Shown: positions 16,101 to 23,298, counted from the first letter of the stretch. The stretch is DNA of 33,541 bases from Planctomycetota bacterium (GCA_026386955.1 JAPLMQ010000168.1:1-33541), one strand, 5' to 3'. Notes: a model not told the origin generated them from the letters alone. Numbers and translations are program-made.

Positions 16101-16429
16101 CCTCCGACTGCGCCAGTTGCCACATCAACAAGTTCAACGCCACCACCAACCCCAACCACAAGACCGCGGGCTTCGGCACCAACTGCGCCACCTGTCACAA
16201 GGGGACCACCACCTGGGCCGGCGCAGTCTTCAACCACTCCTTCCCCATCACCACCGGCACGCACAAGATCTTCACCTGCACCGATTGCCACCTCACCGGC
16301 AATCAGTCCCAGTTCACTTGCACCAACTGCCACACCCACGCCAAGGCGACCACCGACTCCAAGCACAGGCAGGTCCGCGGGTACACCTGGACAAGCCCCG
16401 CCTGCCTCTCCTGCCACCCCCGCGGCTAG
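13196..16429 (+). CDS. 43-haem modular c-type cytochrome, probably at the cell surface
   Basis: The product has 1077 residues, starting at a TTG 3 bases after the barrel gene stop. I count 43 CxxCH motifs, one per 25 residues. The N-terminus is a signal peptide with Cys at LTCWVACSS; Cys30 could be lipidated, although the lipobox is not canonical. The protein is 14 three-haem modules plus a final CLSCH. Each module runs: haem A in CxTCHxTxxW, FxHP, FPLTxGHA, haem B in CSxCHKG, haem C in CVSCHQAKY, then PPHAAAGF or PNHKTxGF. The FxH, GH and PH/NH histidines give three possible distal ligands for three haems. The eleven modules from 13808 to 16183 are exactly 72 residues each. No enzyme domain is visible. 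A linear haem chain acting as a wire at or beyond the outer membrane is the natural reading; this is inferred. Confidence 0.9.
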   Translation: MNPLTATCQFLRARWKAVAFGLALTCWVACSSYVTNQGWDRSHGPVVPHDSFPADCALCHVSENWHTLRKDFKFDHLKQTGTPLNGAHAQATCLRCHNDRGPVQRFSAKGCSGCHTDIHRTRLGNQCQTCHTEQTWVPKDIIARHNRTRFPLTGGHVAVSCTSCHKGAAVGNFEPIDTQCASCHIQDYNRTAAPNHAAAGFTTQCETCHTPQDWRGKFAGHPSSFPLRGGHAALACSVCHKTGTFKGVSSDCVTCHLKNYQATSDPNHVAAGFDTTCQSCHNITSWLGAKFNHPPAFPLAAGHAGVRCSSCHTGATFKGVVNDCAACHLKKYQATTNPNHAAVGFSTSCKTCHTTTAWKGAKFNHPSTFPLTNGHAGVSCSSCHVGGMTTKLNTACVSCHQAKFDQTKNPPHAAAGFGSDCVTCHTTVAWASAKFTHTATFPLTNGHAGQTCTACHKGNVYKGLPSACVSCHQATYDATKNPNHKTSGFGTDCQTCHTTTRWQGANFKHPATFPLTAGHANKSCSVCHKGGVYTGLTTACASCHQSNFDQTKSPPHAAAGINTACQTCHTTTAWPGAKYTHTATFPLSGGHALPSCTTCHVGNVFKGLPNACVNCHQAKYDATKSPNHKTSGFGTDCKSCHNITAWQGATFKHPATFPLTASHANLACASCHKGGVYTGLTTACVSCHQAKYNATTAPPHAATGYGTDCKTCHNTTAWLGAKFTHPLAFPLTNGHAGKQCSVCHKGGIYTGLTASCVSCHQTKYTATTTPPHAAAGFSTACQTCHGTSSWLTASFTHIASFPLTAGHAGVACATCHKGNVFKGLPSSCVSCHQAKYTATTTPPHAAAGFNTACQTCHGTSSWLTASFTHIASFPLTAGHAGVACATCHKGNVYKGLPNTCVSCHQAKFNATTTPPHAAAGFATTCQTCHTTSSWLTASFTHIASFPLSGGHGGVACATCHKGNVFKGLPSDCASCHINKFNATTNPNHKTAGFGTNCATCHKGTTTWAGAVFNHSFPITTGTHKIFTCTDCHLTGNQSQFTCTNCHTHAKATTDSKHRQVRGYTWTSPACLSCHPRG
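13808..16183 (+). repeat. Eleven tandem 216-bp repeats coding for three-haem modules
   Basis: From the codon for the first Cys of the seventh CxxCH to that of the fortieth is 2376 bases, exactly 11 x 216. The modules I checked residue by residue are all 72 residues with no insertion or deletion. Two neighbouring copies, starting at 15481 and 15697, differ at only 4 of 72 residues and are nearly identical in DNA, so they look like a recent duplication. Flanking modules (1-2 at the front, the fourteenth at the end) are more divergent in length. Confidence 0.9.
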
Positions 16430-16634
16430 AACAACCTCAATTCAACTGGCGCGGATTCGCGCAGTGACGCGAGCCTGCCGCGGCCCGAATGGAGCCGGTG
16501 ACCAGCACCCTAAGCCCGTTCAAGCCAGGATGGCATTCGAAGCGAGGCCCTTGCAAGAACGTCACCGTCTGAATCACCGACCCGCCACGGCCATCATCGC
16601 GACCCCTTGCTTGGTATCGATCCGGGCCGCGGCC
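16430..16634. other. Intergenic region after the 43-haem gene
   Basis: No supported gene. A GC-rich hairpin (GCGCG-GATT-CGCGC, about 16451-16464) lies shortly after the stop but has no T-run, so I do not call it an intrinsic terminator. No CRISPR repeat is found one repeat-spacer length upstream of the repeat at 16635, so the array does not extend leftward in recognisable form. Confidence 0.4.
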
Positions 16635-16722
16635 GTCGCCCCCTTCACGGGGCGCGGATTGAAACAGCCGGGGCAGCATGGCCGGGGCCGTGACGACTCG
16701 TCGCCCCCTCATGGGGGCGCGG
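16635..16722 (+). CRISPR. CRISPR remnant: one repeat, one spacer, one truncated repeat (type I-C-like)
   Basis: The first repeat, 16635-16665, begins GTCGCCCCC and ends GCGGATTGAAAC, the hallmark form of type I-C repeats; at 31 nt it appears one G short of the usual 32. The 34-nt spacer at 16666-16699 has the usual I-C length. The second repeat, 16700-16722, reads GTCGCCCCCTCATGGGGG and then CGCGG, but its ATTGAAAC end is missing and transposase sequence starts within 10 bases. No cas gene is in the window. The array looks cut by an insertion or deletion. Confidence 0.7.
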
Positions 16723-16731
16723 CAAGGGGCG

Positions 16732-17325
16732 CGGCCGCAGACCACCGACAGCGGGCACGGGCAGCCGGTGGCGGACAACAAGCTCCGGCGGGAGTTCGCG
16801 AGGGAAGCGCCCGACACGGGCTACGTGGCGGACATCACCTACATTCCCACCCGGGTGGGCTGGCTGTTCCTGGCGGTGGTGATCGACCTGTTCTCGCGTC
16901 GCGTCGTGGGCCACGCGACGGCGGCGGACCTGAAGGCGGGCCTGGCGATCGAGGCGTTGACCCAGGCGTTGCTGGGCCGTCGTCCGTCGTCGGGCTCGTG
17001 GCGTGGGCAGGGACTGCTGTACCACAGTGACCGGGGCGTGCAGTACGCCAGCGGCGTCTTCCGCGCGGTGCTCGAGGCGCACGGGATCGAGCCGAGCATG
17101 CGCCGGACGGGCAATTGCCACGACAACGCCGTGGCCGAGGGCTTCTTCGCCACGCTCAAGCGCGAGTTGGTGGGCGATGAGGTGTTCGTGGGTCGCCACC
17201 AAGCTAGGCGGGCGGTCTTCGAGTGGATCGAGGTGTTCTACAACTACCGTCAGCGGAGACATTCGACGCTGGGCTATGTCAGCCCGGCACAGTTCAAGCT
17301 ACAGTTCACCATGCGTGTGGCGTAG
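16732..17325 (+). pseudogene. IS3-family transposase (OrfB), N-terminally truncated
   Basis: The open frame carries the rve-type DDE integrase domain of IS3 OrfB, with catalytic residues in YVADITYIPT (first Asp), YHSDRGVQYAS (second Asp) and NAVAEGFFATLKRE (Glu), followed by the usual YNYRQRRHSTLGYVSP end. Homology begins at about 16732 (RPQTTDSGHGQPVADN). The N-terminal helix-turn-helix part of OrfB and the whole of OrfA are missing. The only upstream ATG (16678) lies inside the CRISPR spacer, so the first 18 codons of that frame are not transposase. All three catalytic residues remain, yet the element cannot be autonomous. Confidence 0.85.
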
Positions 17326-17367
17326 ATTCCCGCGACAACCATTCGTGGGGAAGGCCATTCCGGAATG

Positions 17368-17391
17368 AAAAAGGCCACCTGTCAGGCGACC
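17368..17391 (-). terminator. Terminator after the DegT-family aminotransferase gene
   Basis: On the minus strand GGTCGCC, the loop TGACA and GGTGGCC form a 7-bp stem with two G-U pairs, followed by TTTTTC. It lies 75 bases past the aminotransferase stop. Confidence 0.55.
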
Positions 17392-17465
17392 TATCATTAA
17401 GATAATACTTACCCGATTAGTTGCCCAAACCTCGTTTTCATCTCCTTATCCCAGCAAACCACTAT

Positions 17466-18575
17466 TCACCGGTAGAACTCCCGGATGACGCGGATCACCT
17501 CGTCCTGCTGGCTCCGCTGCAACTCCGGGAAGATCGGCAGGCTGAGCACTTCCTGGGCCGCCCGCTCGGACTGCGGGAAGTCGCCGACCTGATGGCCCAA
17601 GTGCTCGAAGCATTTCTGCAGGTGAAGCGGGACGGGGTAATAGACCTCGTGCCCGATGCCGTGGGCGGCGAGGTGCCGGCGCAGCTCGTCGCGCCGCCCG
17701 CCGGGCACGCGGACGGTGTATTGGTTGTAGACGTGGTATCGCCCCGGCATCTCCACGGGGAGGACCAGCGGAAGGTCCTGCTCGAGCAACTCGTGGTAGC
17801 GCTTGGCGTTGGCTCGGCGGGCGAGCGTCCACTTCTCCAAATGAGGGAGCTTGATCGAGAGGATCGAGGCCTGGATCGCGTCGATGCGGAAGTTCCCGCC
17901 GATGTAGCTGTGGTGGTAGCGCGAGACCTCGCCGTGGGTGCGCATGATGCGCAGCCGCTCGTTGTACTCGGGGTTGTTGGTGACGCAGGCGCCCGCGTCG
18001 CCTAGGGCGGAGAGGTTCTTGCTGGGGTAGAAGCTCAGGCAGCCCATGTCGCCGATGGCGCCGGCGACGTCGTTCCCGTCGCGGGCCCCGATCGCCTGGG
18101 CGGCGTCCTCGATCACCGGCACGCCGGCCCTGCGCGCGATGCGCATGATCGTCCCCATGTCGGCGGTCTGCCCGAAGAGGTGGATCGGGATGATCGCCTT
18201 GGTCCGGGCGTTGAGCGCGCCGGCGAGCAGCGTGGGGTCGAGGTTGAAGGTGGTCGGCTCGATGTCGATGAAGACCGGGCGCGCGCCGGTGCGGGCGATG
18301 CAGCCCGCGGTGGCGAAGAAAGTGAAGGGGGTGGTGACGACCTCGTCGCCCGGACCAATGTTGAGGGCCATCAGCGCGGCGAGAATCGCGTCGGTGCCGC
18401 TCGACATGCCGATCGCGTGGCGGGCGTGGCAGTAGTCTGCCAGCTTGCGCTCGAAGCCCTCGACGTGCGGACCGAGGATGAAGCGCCCCGAGACGATCAT
18501 CGCCTCAAACGCCTCGCGGAGTTCGGGGAGGAGCGACTGGTGTTGTTGGCTGAGGTCCAGCAGCGGTACGGTCAT
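17466..18575 (-). CDS. DegT/DnrJ/EryC1/StrS-family aminotransferase
   Basis: The product has 369 residues, the usual length for this PLP enzyme family, whose members mostly aminate keto-sugars bound to a nucleotide for polysaccharides, lipopolysaccharide or antibiotics. The PLP-binding features are present: SGTDA (59-63) for phosphate binding, EDAAQ (156-160) with the Asp contacting the pyridine nitrogen, and the Schiff-base Lys186 in SFYPSKNLSALGDAG. C-terminal landmarks YNQYTVRV and GIGHEVYYPVPLHLQ are typical. The sugar substrate cannot be read from the sequence. The gene stands alone on the minus strand, divergent from the rhomboid gene, with its own terminator. No other sugar-nucleotide gene is next to it. 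Confidence 0.88.
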   Translation of the reverse strand: MTVPLLDLSQQHQSLLPELREAFEAMIVSGRFILGPHVEGFERKLADYCHARHAIGMSSGTDAILAALMALNIGPGDEVVTTPFTFFATAGCIARTGARPVFIDIEPTTFNLDPTLLAGALNARTKAIIPIHLFGQTADMGTIMRIARRAGVPVIEDAAQAIGARDGNDVAGAIGDMGCLSFYPSKNLSALGDAGACVTNNPEYNERLRIMRTHGEVSRYHHSYIGGNFRIDAIQASILSIKLPHLEKWTLARRANAKRYHELLEQDLPLVLPVEMPGRYHVYNQYTVRVPGGRRDELRRHLAAHGIGHEVYYPVPLHLQKCFEHLGHQVGDFPQSERAAQEVLSLPIFPELQRSQQDEVIRVIREFYR

Positions 18576-18792
18576 GGATGAGGCCCTGTCGGCGGCGGAG
18601 CTAAGTCAGGACAGCGAAGCAGGACAGCATAGTCGGGCGGCGGATCGACGGCCAACGCCGGCGAAGCGGGGCCCCAAGCAAGCCAAACGAGTGGTTCGCC
18701 CGTCGGGGCAAACGCACTTGCACTTGCCGGGATTCGAGGGAGAATCAGGGTTCTGCAGGCGGTCATTTCTTCGTGTCCGAGGGGAAAACGCG

Positions 18793-20841
18793 ATGTCCGG
18801 AAGCTCGTCCATCTCACTCCCATGTCCCACGTGCGGGGCGAGGTATCGCTGGACCACGCCATTCGCCGGCCGCAAGATCAAATGCGCCAAGTGCGACGAC
18901 GTCATCCGGCTGCCCGCCGACGCCTCGGGGCAGGCCGTGCTGGTCCGCAAGGCGGCGAACGCCCCCGCGGCGAGCCCGCCGGCCCGCGCTCCCGCCCAGC
19001 CGCCCCCCAGACCGCCGAAACCTCCTGTTGCCGACGACGACCTGCCGTTGCTGACGGAAGAATCCGTCATCGAGGAACCCCCTGCCACACCGTCGAAGAG
19101 CAAGCCGCCGCCCGTGCCACCCGCCCGACCCGCCAGCGCCGGGGCTGAAGACGACCTGCCCCTCCTGCTCGACGACCCTGAGGCCGGCGAAGACAGCCTG
19201 GAAGTGATCGACGACGACCCCCGGCCCGCCGTGGCGCCCACTTCAGCCAAACGGGCGTTGCCGCCCATTCCGCCGGTGAAAAAGGCCGAGCCGCCCGCGA
19301 TGGAGGAACTCGGCGGGCTGGACCTGTTTCCCCAGGCTCCGAAAGAGGAGTTGATCGAATACGACATCGCGGATGAGATCGAGGCCGCCGCCCCCACGAA
19401 ACCGGTCCCCGTCCTCGCCGCCAATGCCGAGCAAGATCCATTTGCAGGCCTCTCGCAGGAAGGCCCCGCGAACGGGCCGGAGTGCCCCAGTTGCCGCAAG
19501 CGGCTGAAGCTCTCCGCGAAGATCTGCAGCGCCTGCGGCATCCTCATCGCGTCGGGCCGGCCTCTGGTCACCTCGCAGAGCGGCGACCTCAACCTCGTCT
19601 ACCACAACACCGAAGCGGTCATCCGGCCCCTGAGCTTCTTCATCCCCTTCGGCTTTTTCCCGATCACCTCCGAGGCGCTGGGCTCACGCAGGAAATACGC
19701 GATCACCACGATCACCACGCTCACGATCCTCATCAGTTCATGGTTCCTGTTCATGGAGTTGAAGCCCAACTCCGACATGCGCTCGCTGAAGAACCTGATG
19801 ATGTGGGCGGGCGAGGCGAAGCCGGACCCCCGCCGGCTCCGCATGCTCTACACCTACACCACCTTCGGCGACACCGCCGCGCTTGCGAAGAAAATCCGCG
19901 AAGTCCAGGAAGCCCATGCGGCCGCGAAAATCGCGAAATCCGGCGCGTCTTCCGCCGCCGCGCCGCCGCCCGGCGAGGCAGCCAAGCCGGCAGCCCCGGG
20001 CAAGGCCGAGCCTGCGGACGAATCGGACGACGACGAGGGCGACGAAGCGGGAACGCCGGTCGCCCACGGCGCCGACGTGACCACCATCCAGACCGCCAGC
20101 CCGGACATCCTCCTGGAGGCCCATGAGGCGCTGCATCCCAACCAGCGAGCCACCGGCGAGTTCGAGTTCTACCAACTCTTCACCCACGCCTTCCTCCATG
20201 GAGGCGTGATGCACCTCGCGGGCAACCTCGTCTTCCTGCTGGTCTTCGGCTCGCGCATCAACGCCTACATCGGCAGCCTCGGCACGACCGCCGTCTACCT
20301 CTTCCTGGCGATGGCGGCCGGCATCGCCCACCTGCTGGCGAGCGTCGGCGACCAGCCCACGCCCCTGGTCGGCGCGTCGGGCGCGATCATGGGCCTCGCA
20401 GGCATGTACTTCGTCCTTTTCCCCGTGCAGCGCGTGCATTCGGTGATCTGGCTGCGGCTGGGCCTCTTCACCGGGTTCCGCCTCCTCTTCAAGATCTTCG
20501 AGTGCCGCGGCTTCTGGATCCTGCTCTTCTACATCTTCTTCGACGTCCTCTACACCGCGCTGGGCGTCAAGGACGGGACCGCCCATTGGGCCCACCTGGG
20601 CGGATTCATCTCGGGCATGGCCCTCGCCATCGTCCTGTTGGCGACGCGCGGCGTGAATGGGCACGGGTGTGACCTGCTCTCGGTGGTCTTCGGCCGCTGG
20701 GCCTGGCCCCTGATCGGCCGACCCGCCCAGTGGACCGAGCGCGGGACGGAGGAGGGATGGCTGCAACGCGTCAAGTTGCCCGCCCGAGCGCCAAAAGAGA
20801 AGGTTGCTGAAAAGGCCGAAGCACCCACGAAGCCGCGTTGA
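18793..20841 (+). CDS. Rhomboid-family intramembrane serine protease with MJ0042 zinc ribbons
   Basis: The product has 682 residues from ATG 18793 (GAGGGG about 9 bases upstream). The N-terminal MJ0042-type zinc ribbon has C11, C14, C31, C34 (CPTC ... CAKC). A long acidic, Pro-rich linker follows, then a second ribbon (CPSCRKRLKL ... CSACG) and a membrane region. The rhomboid core shows FTHAFLHGGVMHLAGN (the HxxxxHxxxN segment of TM2), catalytic Ser529 in GASGAIMG and catalytic His601 in AHWAHLGG, so it should be an active protease cutting membrane proteins. A soluble, Ala/Glu-rich insert (about 365-450) precedes the core helices. The cytosolic ribbons could recruit substrates or partners. 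It is the first of three neighbouring genes sharing this ribbon. Confidence 0.88.
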   Translation: MSGSSSISLPCPTCGARYRWTTPFAGRKIKCAKCDDVIRLPADASGQAVLVRKAANAPAASPPARAPAQPPPRPPKPPVADDDLPLLTEESVIEEPPATPSKSKPPPVPPARPASAGAEDDLPLLLDDPEAGEDSLEVIDDDPRPAVAPTSAKRALPPIPPVKKAEPPAMEELGGLDLFPQAPKEELIEYDIADEIEAAAPTKPVPVLAANAEQDPFAGLSQEGPANGPECPSCRKRLKLSAKICSACGILIASGRPLVTSQSGDLNLVYHNTEAVIRPLSFFIPFGFFPITSEALGSRRKYAITTITTLTILISSWFLFMELKPNSDMRSLKNLMMWAGEAKPDPRRLRMLYTYTTFGDTAALAKKIREVQEAHAAAKIAKSGASSAAAPPPGEAAKPAAPGKAEPADESDDDEGDEAGTPVAHGADVTTIQTASPDILLEAHEALHPNQRATGEFEFYQLFTHAFLHGGVMHLAGNLVFLLVFGSRINAYIGSLGTTAVYLFLAMAAGIAHLLASVGDQPTPLVGASGAIMGLAGMYFVLFPVQRVHSVIWLRLGLFTGFRLLFKIFECRGFWILLFYIFFDVLYTALGVKDGTAHWAHLGGFISGMALAIVLLATRGVNGHGCDLLSVVFGRWAWPLIGRPAQWTERGTEEGWLQRVKLPARAPKEKVAEKAEAPTKPR

Positions 20842-20921
20842 TCCGCGTCCGATTCCCGTGTTCACGCATCGTCCGGGGCCCGTCGCGCAAACCTCATCCC
20901 CGCCGGGAGGGGGCCGGCGCA

Positions 20922-20951
20922 TTGCCAAACCCCACAAACACCGGCTAATCT
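20922..20951 (+). promoter_or_regulatory. Sigma-70-like promoter before the second MJ0042 gene
   Basis: TTGCCA at 20922-20927 and TAATCT at 20946-20951 are separated by 18 bases and lie about 50 bases before the ATG at 21003. It suggests that this gene is transcribed separately from the rhomboid gene. Confidence 0.4.
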
Positions 20952-21002
20952 GAAGTCGAGCGAAGGCGGTCTTTTCACGCCTCGCGACTCTCGGATGCGT
21001 CT

Positions 21003-21893
21003 ATGACCGGCGGCCAAAGCGTGTTCATCTCCTGTCCGTCCTGCGCCGCGAAATACCGGTGGAAGGACGAATTGGCGGGCAAGAAGATCAAGTGCGCGAA
21101 GTGCCAGGCGATCCTGCGCATGCCGCTTGAACCCACCGGTGGGGCCGCGGTCATCCACAAAGTGGGCGAGGATTCGCCGCATCCGCCCGCGCCAACTCAC
21201 CCGCCCGCTTCCACTGCCAAGCCCGTCGCCAAGACCGCAGCCATCCCCGCATCGCCCAAGGCCCCACCGCCGGTGGTGGAGGAGCCCGATCCGCCTCGTA
21301 GTTCGGGCGTCGATGCGTACGACATCGACGACGGCGAAGAGCCCGCCCCGGCGTCCGCGCCTGCTGCCGCCCCTCCTGCCGCGCCGAAACCAACGCCCAA
21401 GCCGCCGGCTCCCGCTCCGTCCAAACCCGCCCCCGCCAAGCCCCCGGCCGCGAAGCCCGCCGCCAAGCCGGACCTCGATCAATCCATCGGCTTGGCGGGC
21501 GACGTCTCGCTGCCGCCTCCGCCGCCCGCCAAGAAAGGCGCGGACAAAGCTGCCGAGCCCGGCGCGACCGCCCGCTGCCCCTCCTGCGGCAACGCGATCA
21601 AGCCCGAGGCCGTGATCTGCCTGAATTGCGGCTTCAACATCAAGGCCGGCGCGAAGGTGGAGACCACCGTCGAGGCCGGCGGCGGCGAGGGTGATGGCGA
21701 GGACGAACCCGCGCCGGTGGGCTTCAAGGCCAAGATGCTGGCCCTGATCCAGAAGTTCAAGAAGGCCCCCAAGAACAAGGCCGTCGCCAGTGCCGCATCG
21801 CCCGAGACGACGGGAAACGTCAAGAGCAAACCGGCCTCGGCAAGCAAAAAGAAGCCGGCGGACACTGCGGACGCAAAGAAGGCCGAGAAGTAG
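21003..21893 (+). CDS. MJ0042 zinc-ribbon protein without membrane domain
   Basis: The product has 296 residues. The N-terminus repeats the rhomboid gene's ribbon (CPSCAAKYRWKDELAGKKIKC, then CAKC), continues with a long Pro/Ala/Lys-rich disordered linker containing VDAYDIDDGEE, and has a second ribbon (CPSCGNAIKPEA, then CLNCGF). It ends in a Lys-rich tail with a short amphipathic stretch (GFKAKMLALIQKFKKAP). There is no membrane segment and no enzymatic motif, so the function is unknown. Such two-ribbon proteins are abundant in planctomycetes. It shares domain order with the genes on both sides, which points to tandem duplication followed by gain or loss of the C-terminal domain. Confidence 0.78.
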   Translation: MTGGQSVFISCPSCAAKYRWKDELAGKKIKCAKCQAILRMPLEPTGGAAVIHKVGEDSPHPPAPTHPPASTAKPVAKTAAIPASPKAPPPVVEEPDPPRSSGVDAYDIDDGEEPAPASAPAAAPPAAPKPTPKPPAPAPSKPAPAKPPAAKPAAKPDLDQSIGLAGDVSLPPPPPAKKGADKAAEPGATARCPSCGNAIKPEAVICLNCGFNIKAGAKVETTVEAGGGEGDGEDEPAPVGFKAKMLALIQKFKKAPKNKAVASAASPETTGNVKSKPASASKKKPADTADAKKAEK

Positions 21894-22086
21894 GCGAAGA
21901 TGACGGACATCCCCATCGCCCTGATGCTCGTGGGCTCTGGTGTGGACCATCCACAACGTCGGTATGAGGCTGGCTGTTCAACATCCATGCCCATGACGCG
22001 CGGCGAAGCCTGATTTGCTGATCGCCGCCAGAAAAGAGTCTGCCCGCACCGGCGCGTCCGCATTTTCACGGGGAAGCATTCGATCG

Positions 22087-23298
22087 ATGTCCGCCAACCC
22101 CCAATGGCTCCATTGCCCCGCCTGCCGGCGCGAGTACCGCTGGGACCCGGCCTTGGCAGGGCGGAAGGCCCGCTGCGCCGGCTGCCGCGCGATCCTGCGC
22201 ATGCCCTCCGCGCCCGATGAGCCGGTGCTGTTGCTCCCCGAATCGACGACGGCCTCGAGCTCGCCTGCGAGTCCCACGGCTAGCTCCGCCGGCGAACCCC
22301 GCGAGGCGAAGCCCGACCCGACGCCGAACGTCTACGAGATCGACGATCCCTCCGCACCCAAGGCCATCGGCTCAGGCGTCGCGCCTGCATCCGACCCAAC
22401 CGCTCTGCCCCCGGTGCGGGCCAACGCCCCCGCCTTGCGGACCACGCCCGGGCGCTGCTCCTCCTGCGGGCTGAGCGTCAAGCCCGACGCGGTGATCTGC
22501 ATGAACTGCGGCTTCGACTTCCGCCAGGGGGCGGCCCTGCAGACGCAGGTCGTCGAGGCCCCCGCGGAGGCCGAGCCGAGCGAGCCGGCCGGCCCGGGCG
22601 CGCCTCCGGCCAACGCTTCAGGGGACGCCTCCGCCTTGCTCGCCTCGGGCCGCGCGGCGCCGTATGCCCACCTGGCCGCGCAGGCCGAGGCCCGCCAAGC
22701 CGAGCTGGCCGACATCGCTCGCACCCACCGGTTCAATGATCTCTACGTCCCCCTGATCGTCGTCGCCATCGGCGCGGGCCTGCTGCTGCTCGACGTCTTC
22801 GTGCTGATGTACATCTACCAACCCGTCGCCCCCACGACCATCACCGTCCCCAACGTCAGCGCTCTCACGACCACGACGATGACCATCGCCGCGCCGCCCG
22901 TGCCTTCGCCGTTGGCCCAACGGATGCTCCGTCTCGCGGTCAACGCCGGGATACTGGTCTTCCAGTTCCCGTTCCTGCTCCTGGGCCTCTTCGTCGTCGC
23001 CCGGCTCTTCGGCACGTCCTTCGGCCAACTGCACATCGGGCTCATCAAGCTCCTGGCGATGGCGATCTGTTGCCGCGGGATCATCGCCTGCAGCGACAGC
23101 ATCCTCTGCCAGCTCTGCGACGGCTCCTACGTCCCCGGCCAGGGCTTGATAACCGGGTCGATCGGCTCGGGGGCCTTCTGGGGGTTGTGCGCGTGGCTGC
23201 TGGAGATGGAGTACCTGGAGGTCTTCGCCCTGGGCGCCATCTCGTTCGTCGTGCCGCTGTTCATCGGCTTCCTCATCGCAACGGCCTTCTTGCCCTGA
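22087..23298 (+). CDS. MJ0042 zinc-ribbon membrane protein
   Basis: The product has 403 residues from ATG 22087; an in-frame upstream start at 22015 lies outside the homology with the neighbours. It has an N-terminal ribbon (CPACRREYRW ... CAGC), a linker with NVYEIDDPSAP, a second ribbon (CSSCGLSVKPDA ... CMNCGF), and a membrane domain with about five or six helices (LYVPLIVVAIGAGLLLLDVF; ILVFQFPFLLLGLFVVARLF; ALGAISFVVPLFIGFLIATAF). Two Cys pairs occur between helices (ICCRG and LCQLC). The membrane part resembles Yip1-like or uncharacterised planctomycete domains, and I cannot assign a function. It is the third member of the cluster and ends 15 bases before the convergent dehydrogenase gene. 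Confidence 0.75.
   Translation: MSANPQWLHCPACRREYRWDPALAGRKARCAGCRAILRMPSAPDEPVLLLPESTTASSSPASPTASSAGEPREAKPDPTPNVYEIDDPSAPKAIGSGVAPASDPTALPPVRANAPALRTTPGRCSSCGLSVKPDAVICMNCGFDFRQGAALQTQVVEAPAEAEPSEPAGPGAPPANASGDASALLASGRAAPYAHLAAQAEARQAELADIARTHRFNDLYVPLIVVAIGAGLLLLDVFVLMYIYQPVAPTTITVPNVSALTTTTMTIAAPPVPSPLAQRMLRLAVNAGILVFQFPFLLLGLFVVARLFGTSFGQLHIGLIKLLAMAICCRGIIACSDSILCQLCDGSYVPGQGLITGSIGSGAFWGLCAWLLEMEYLEVFALGAISFVVPLFIGFLIATAFLP

Noticed and set aside
13808..16183. Regular repeats as a possible CRISPR array
   Set aside because: The period of 216 bases, variation at codon third positions and an unbroken reading frame show coding repeats.
14671..16467. A 598-residue overlapping plus-strand frame, and several antisense frames, inside the 43-haem gene
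   Set aside because: They are products of the 216-bp repeat read in other frames (His/Pro/Arg-rich). They contain no CxxCH and no other motif.
16678..16731. ATG at 16678 as the true start of the transposase
   Set aside because: The first 18 codons lie in the CRISPR spacer and truncated repeat and have no similarity to transposases.
17421..18005. Plus-strand frame opposite the DegT aminotransferase
   Set aside because: Antisense shadow. The minus strand carries the PLP lysine and all family motifs.
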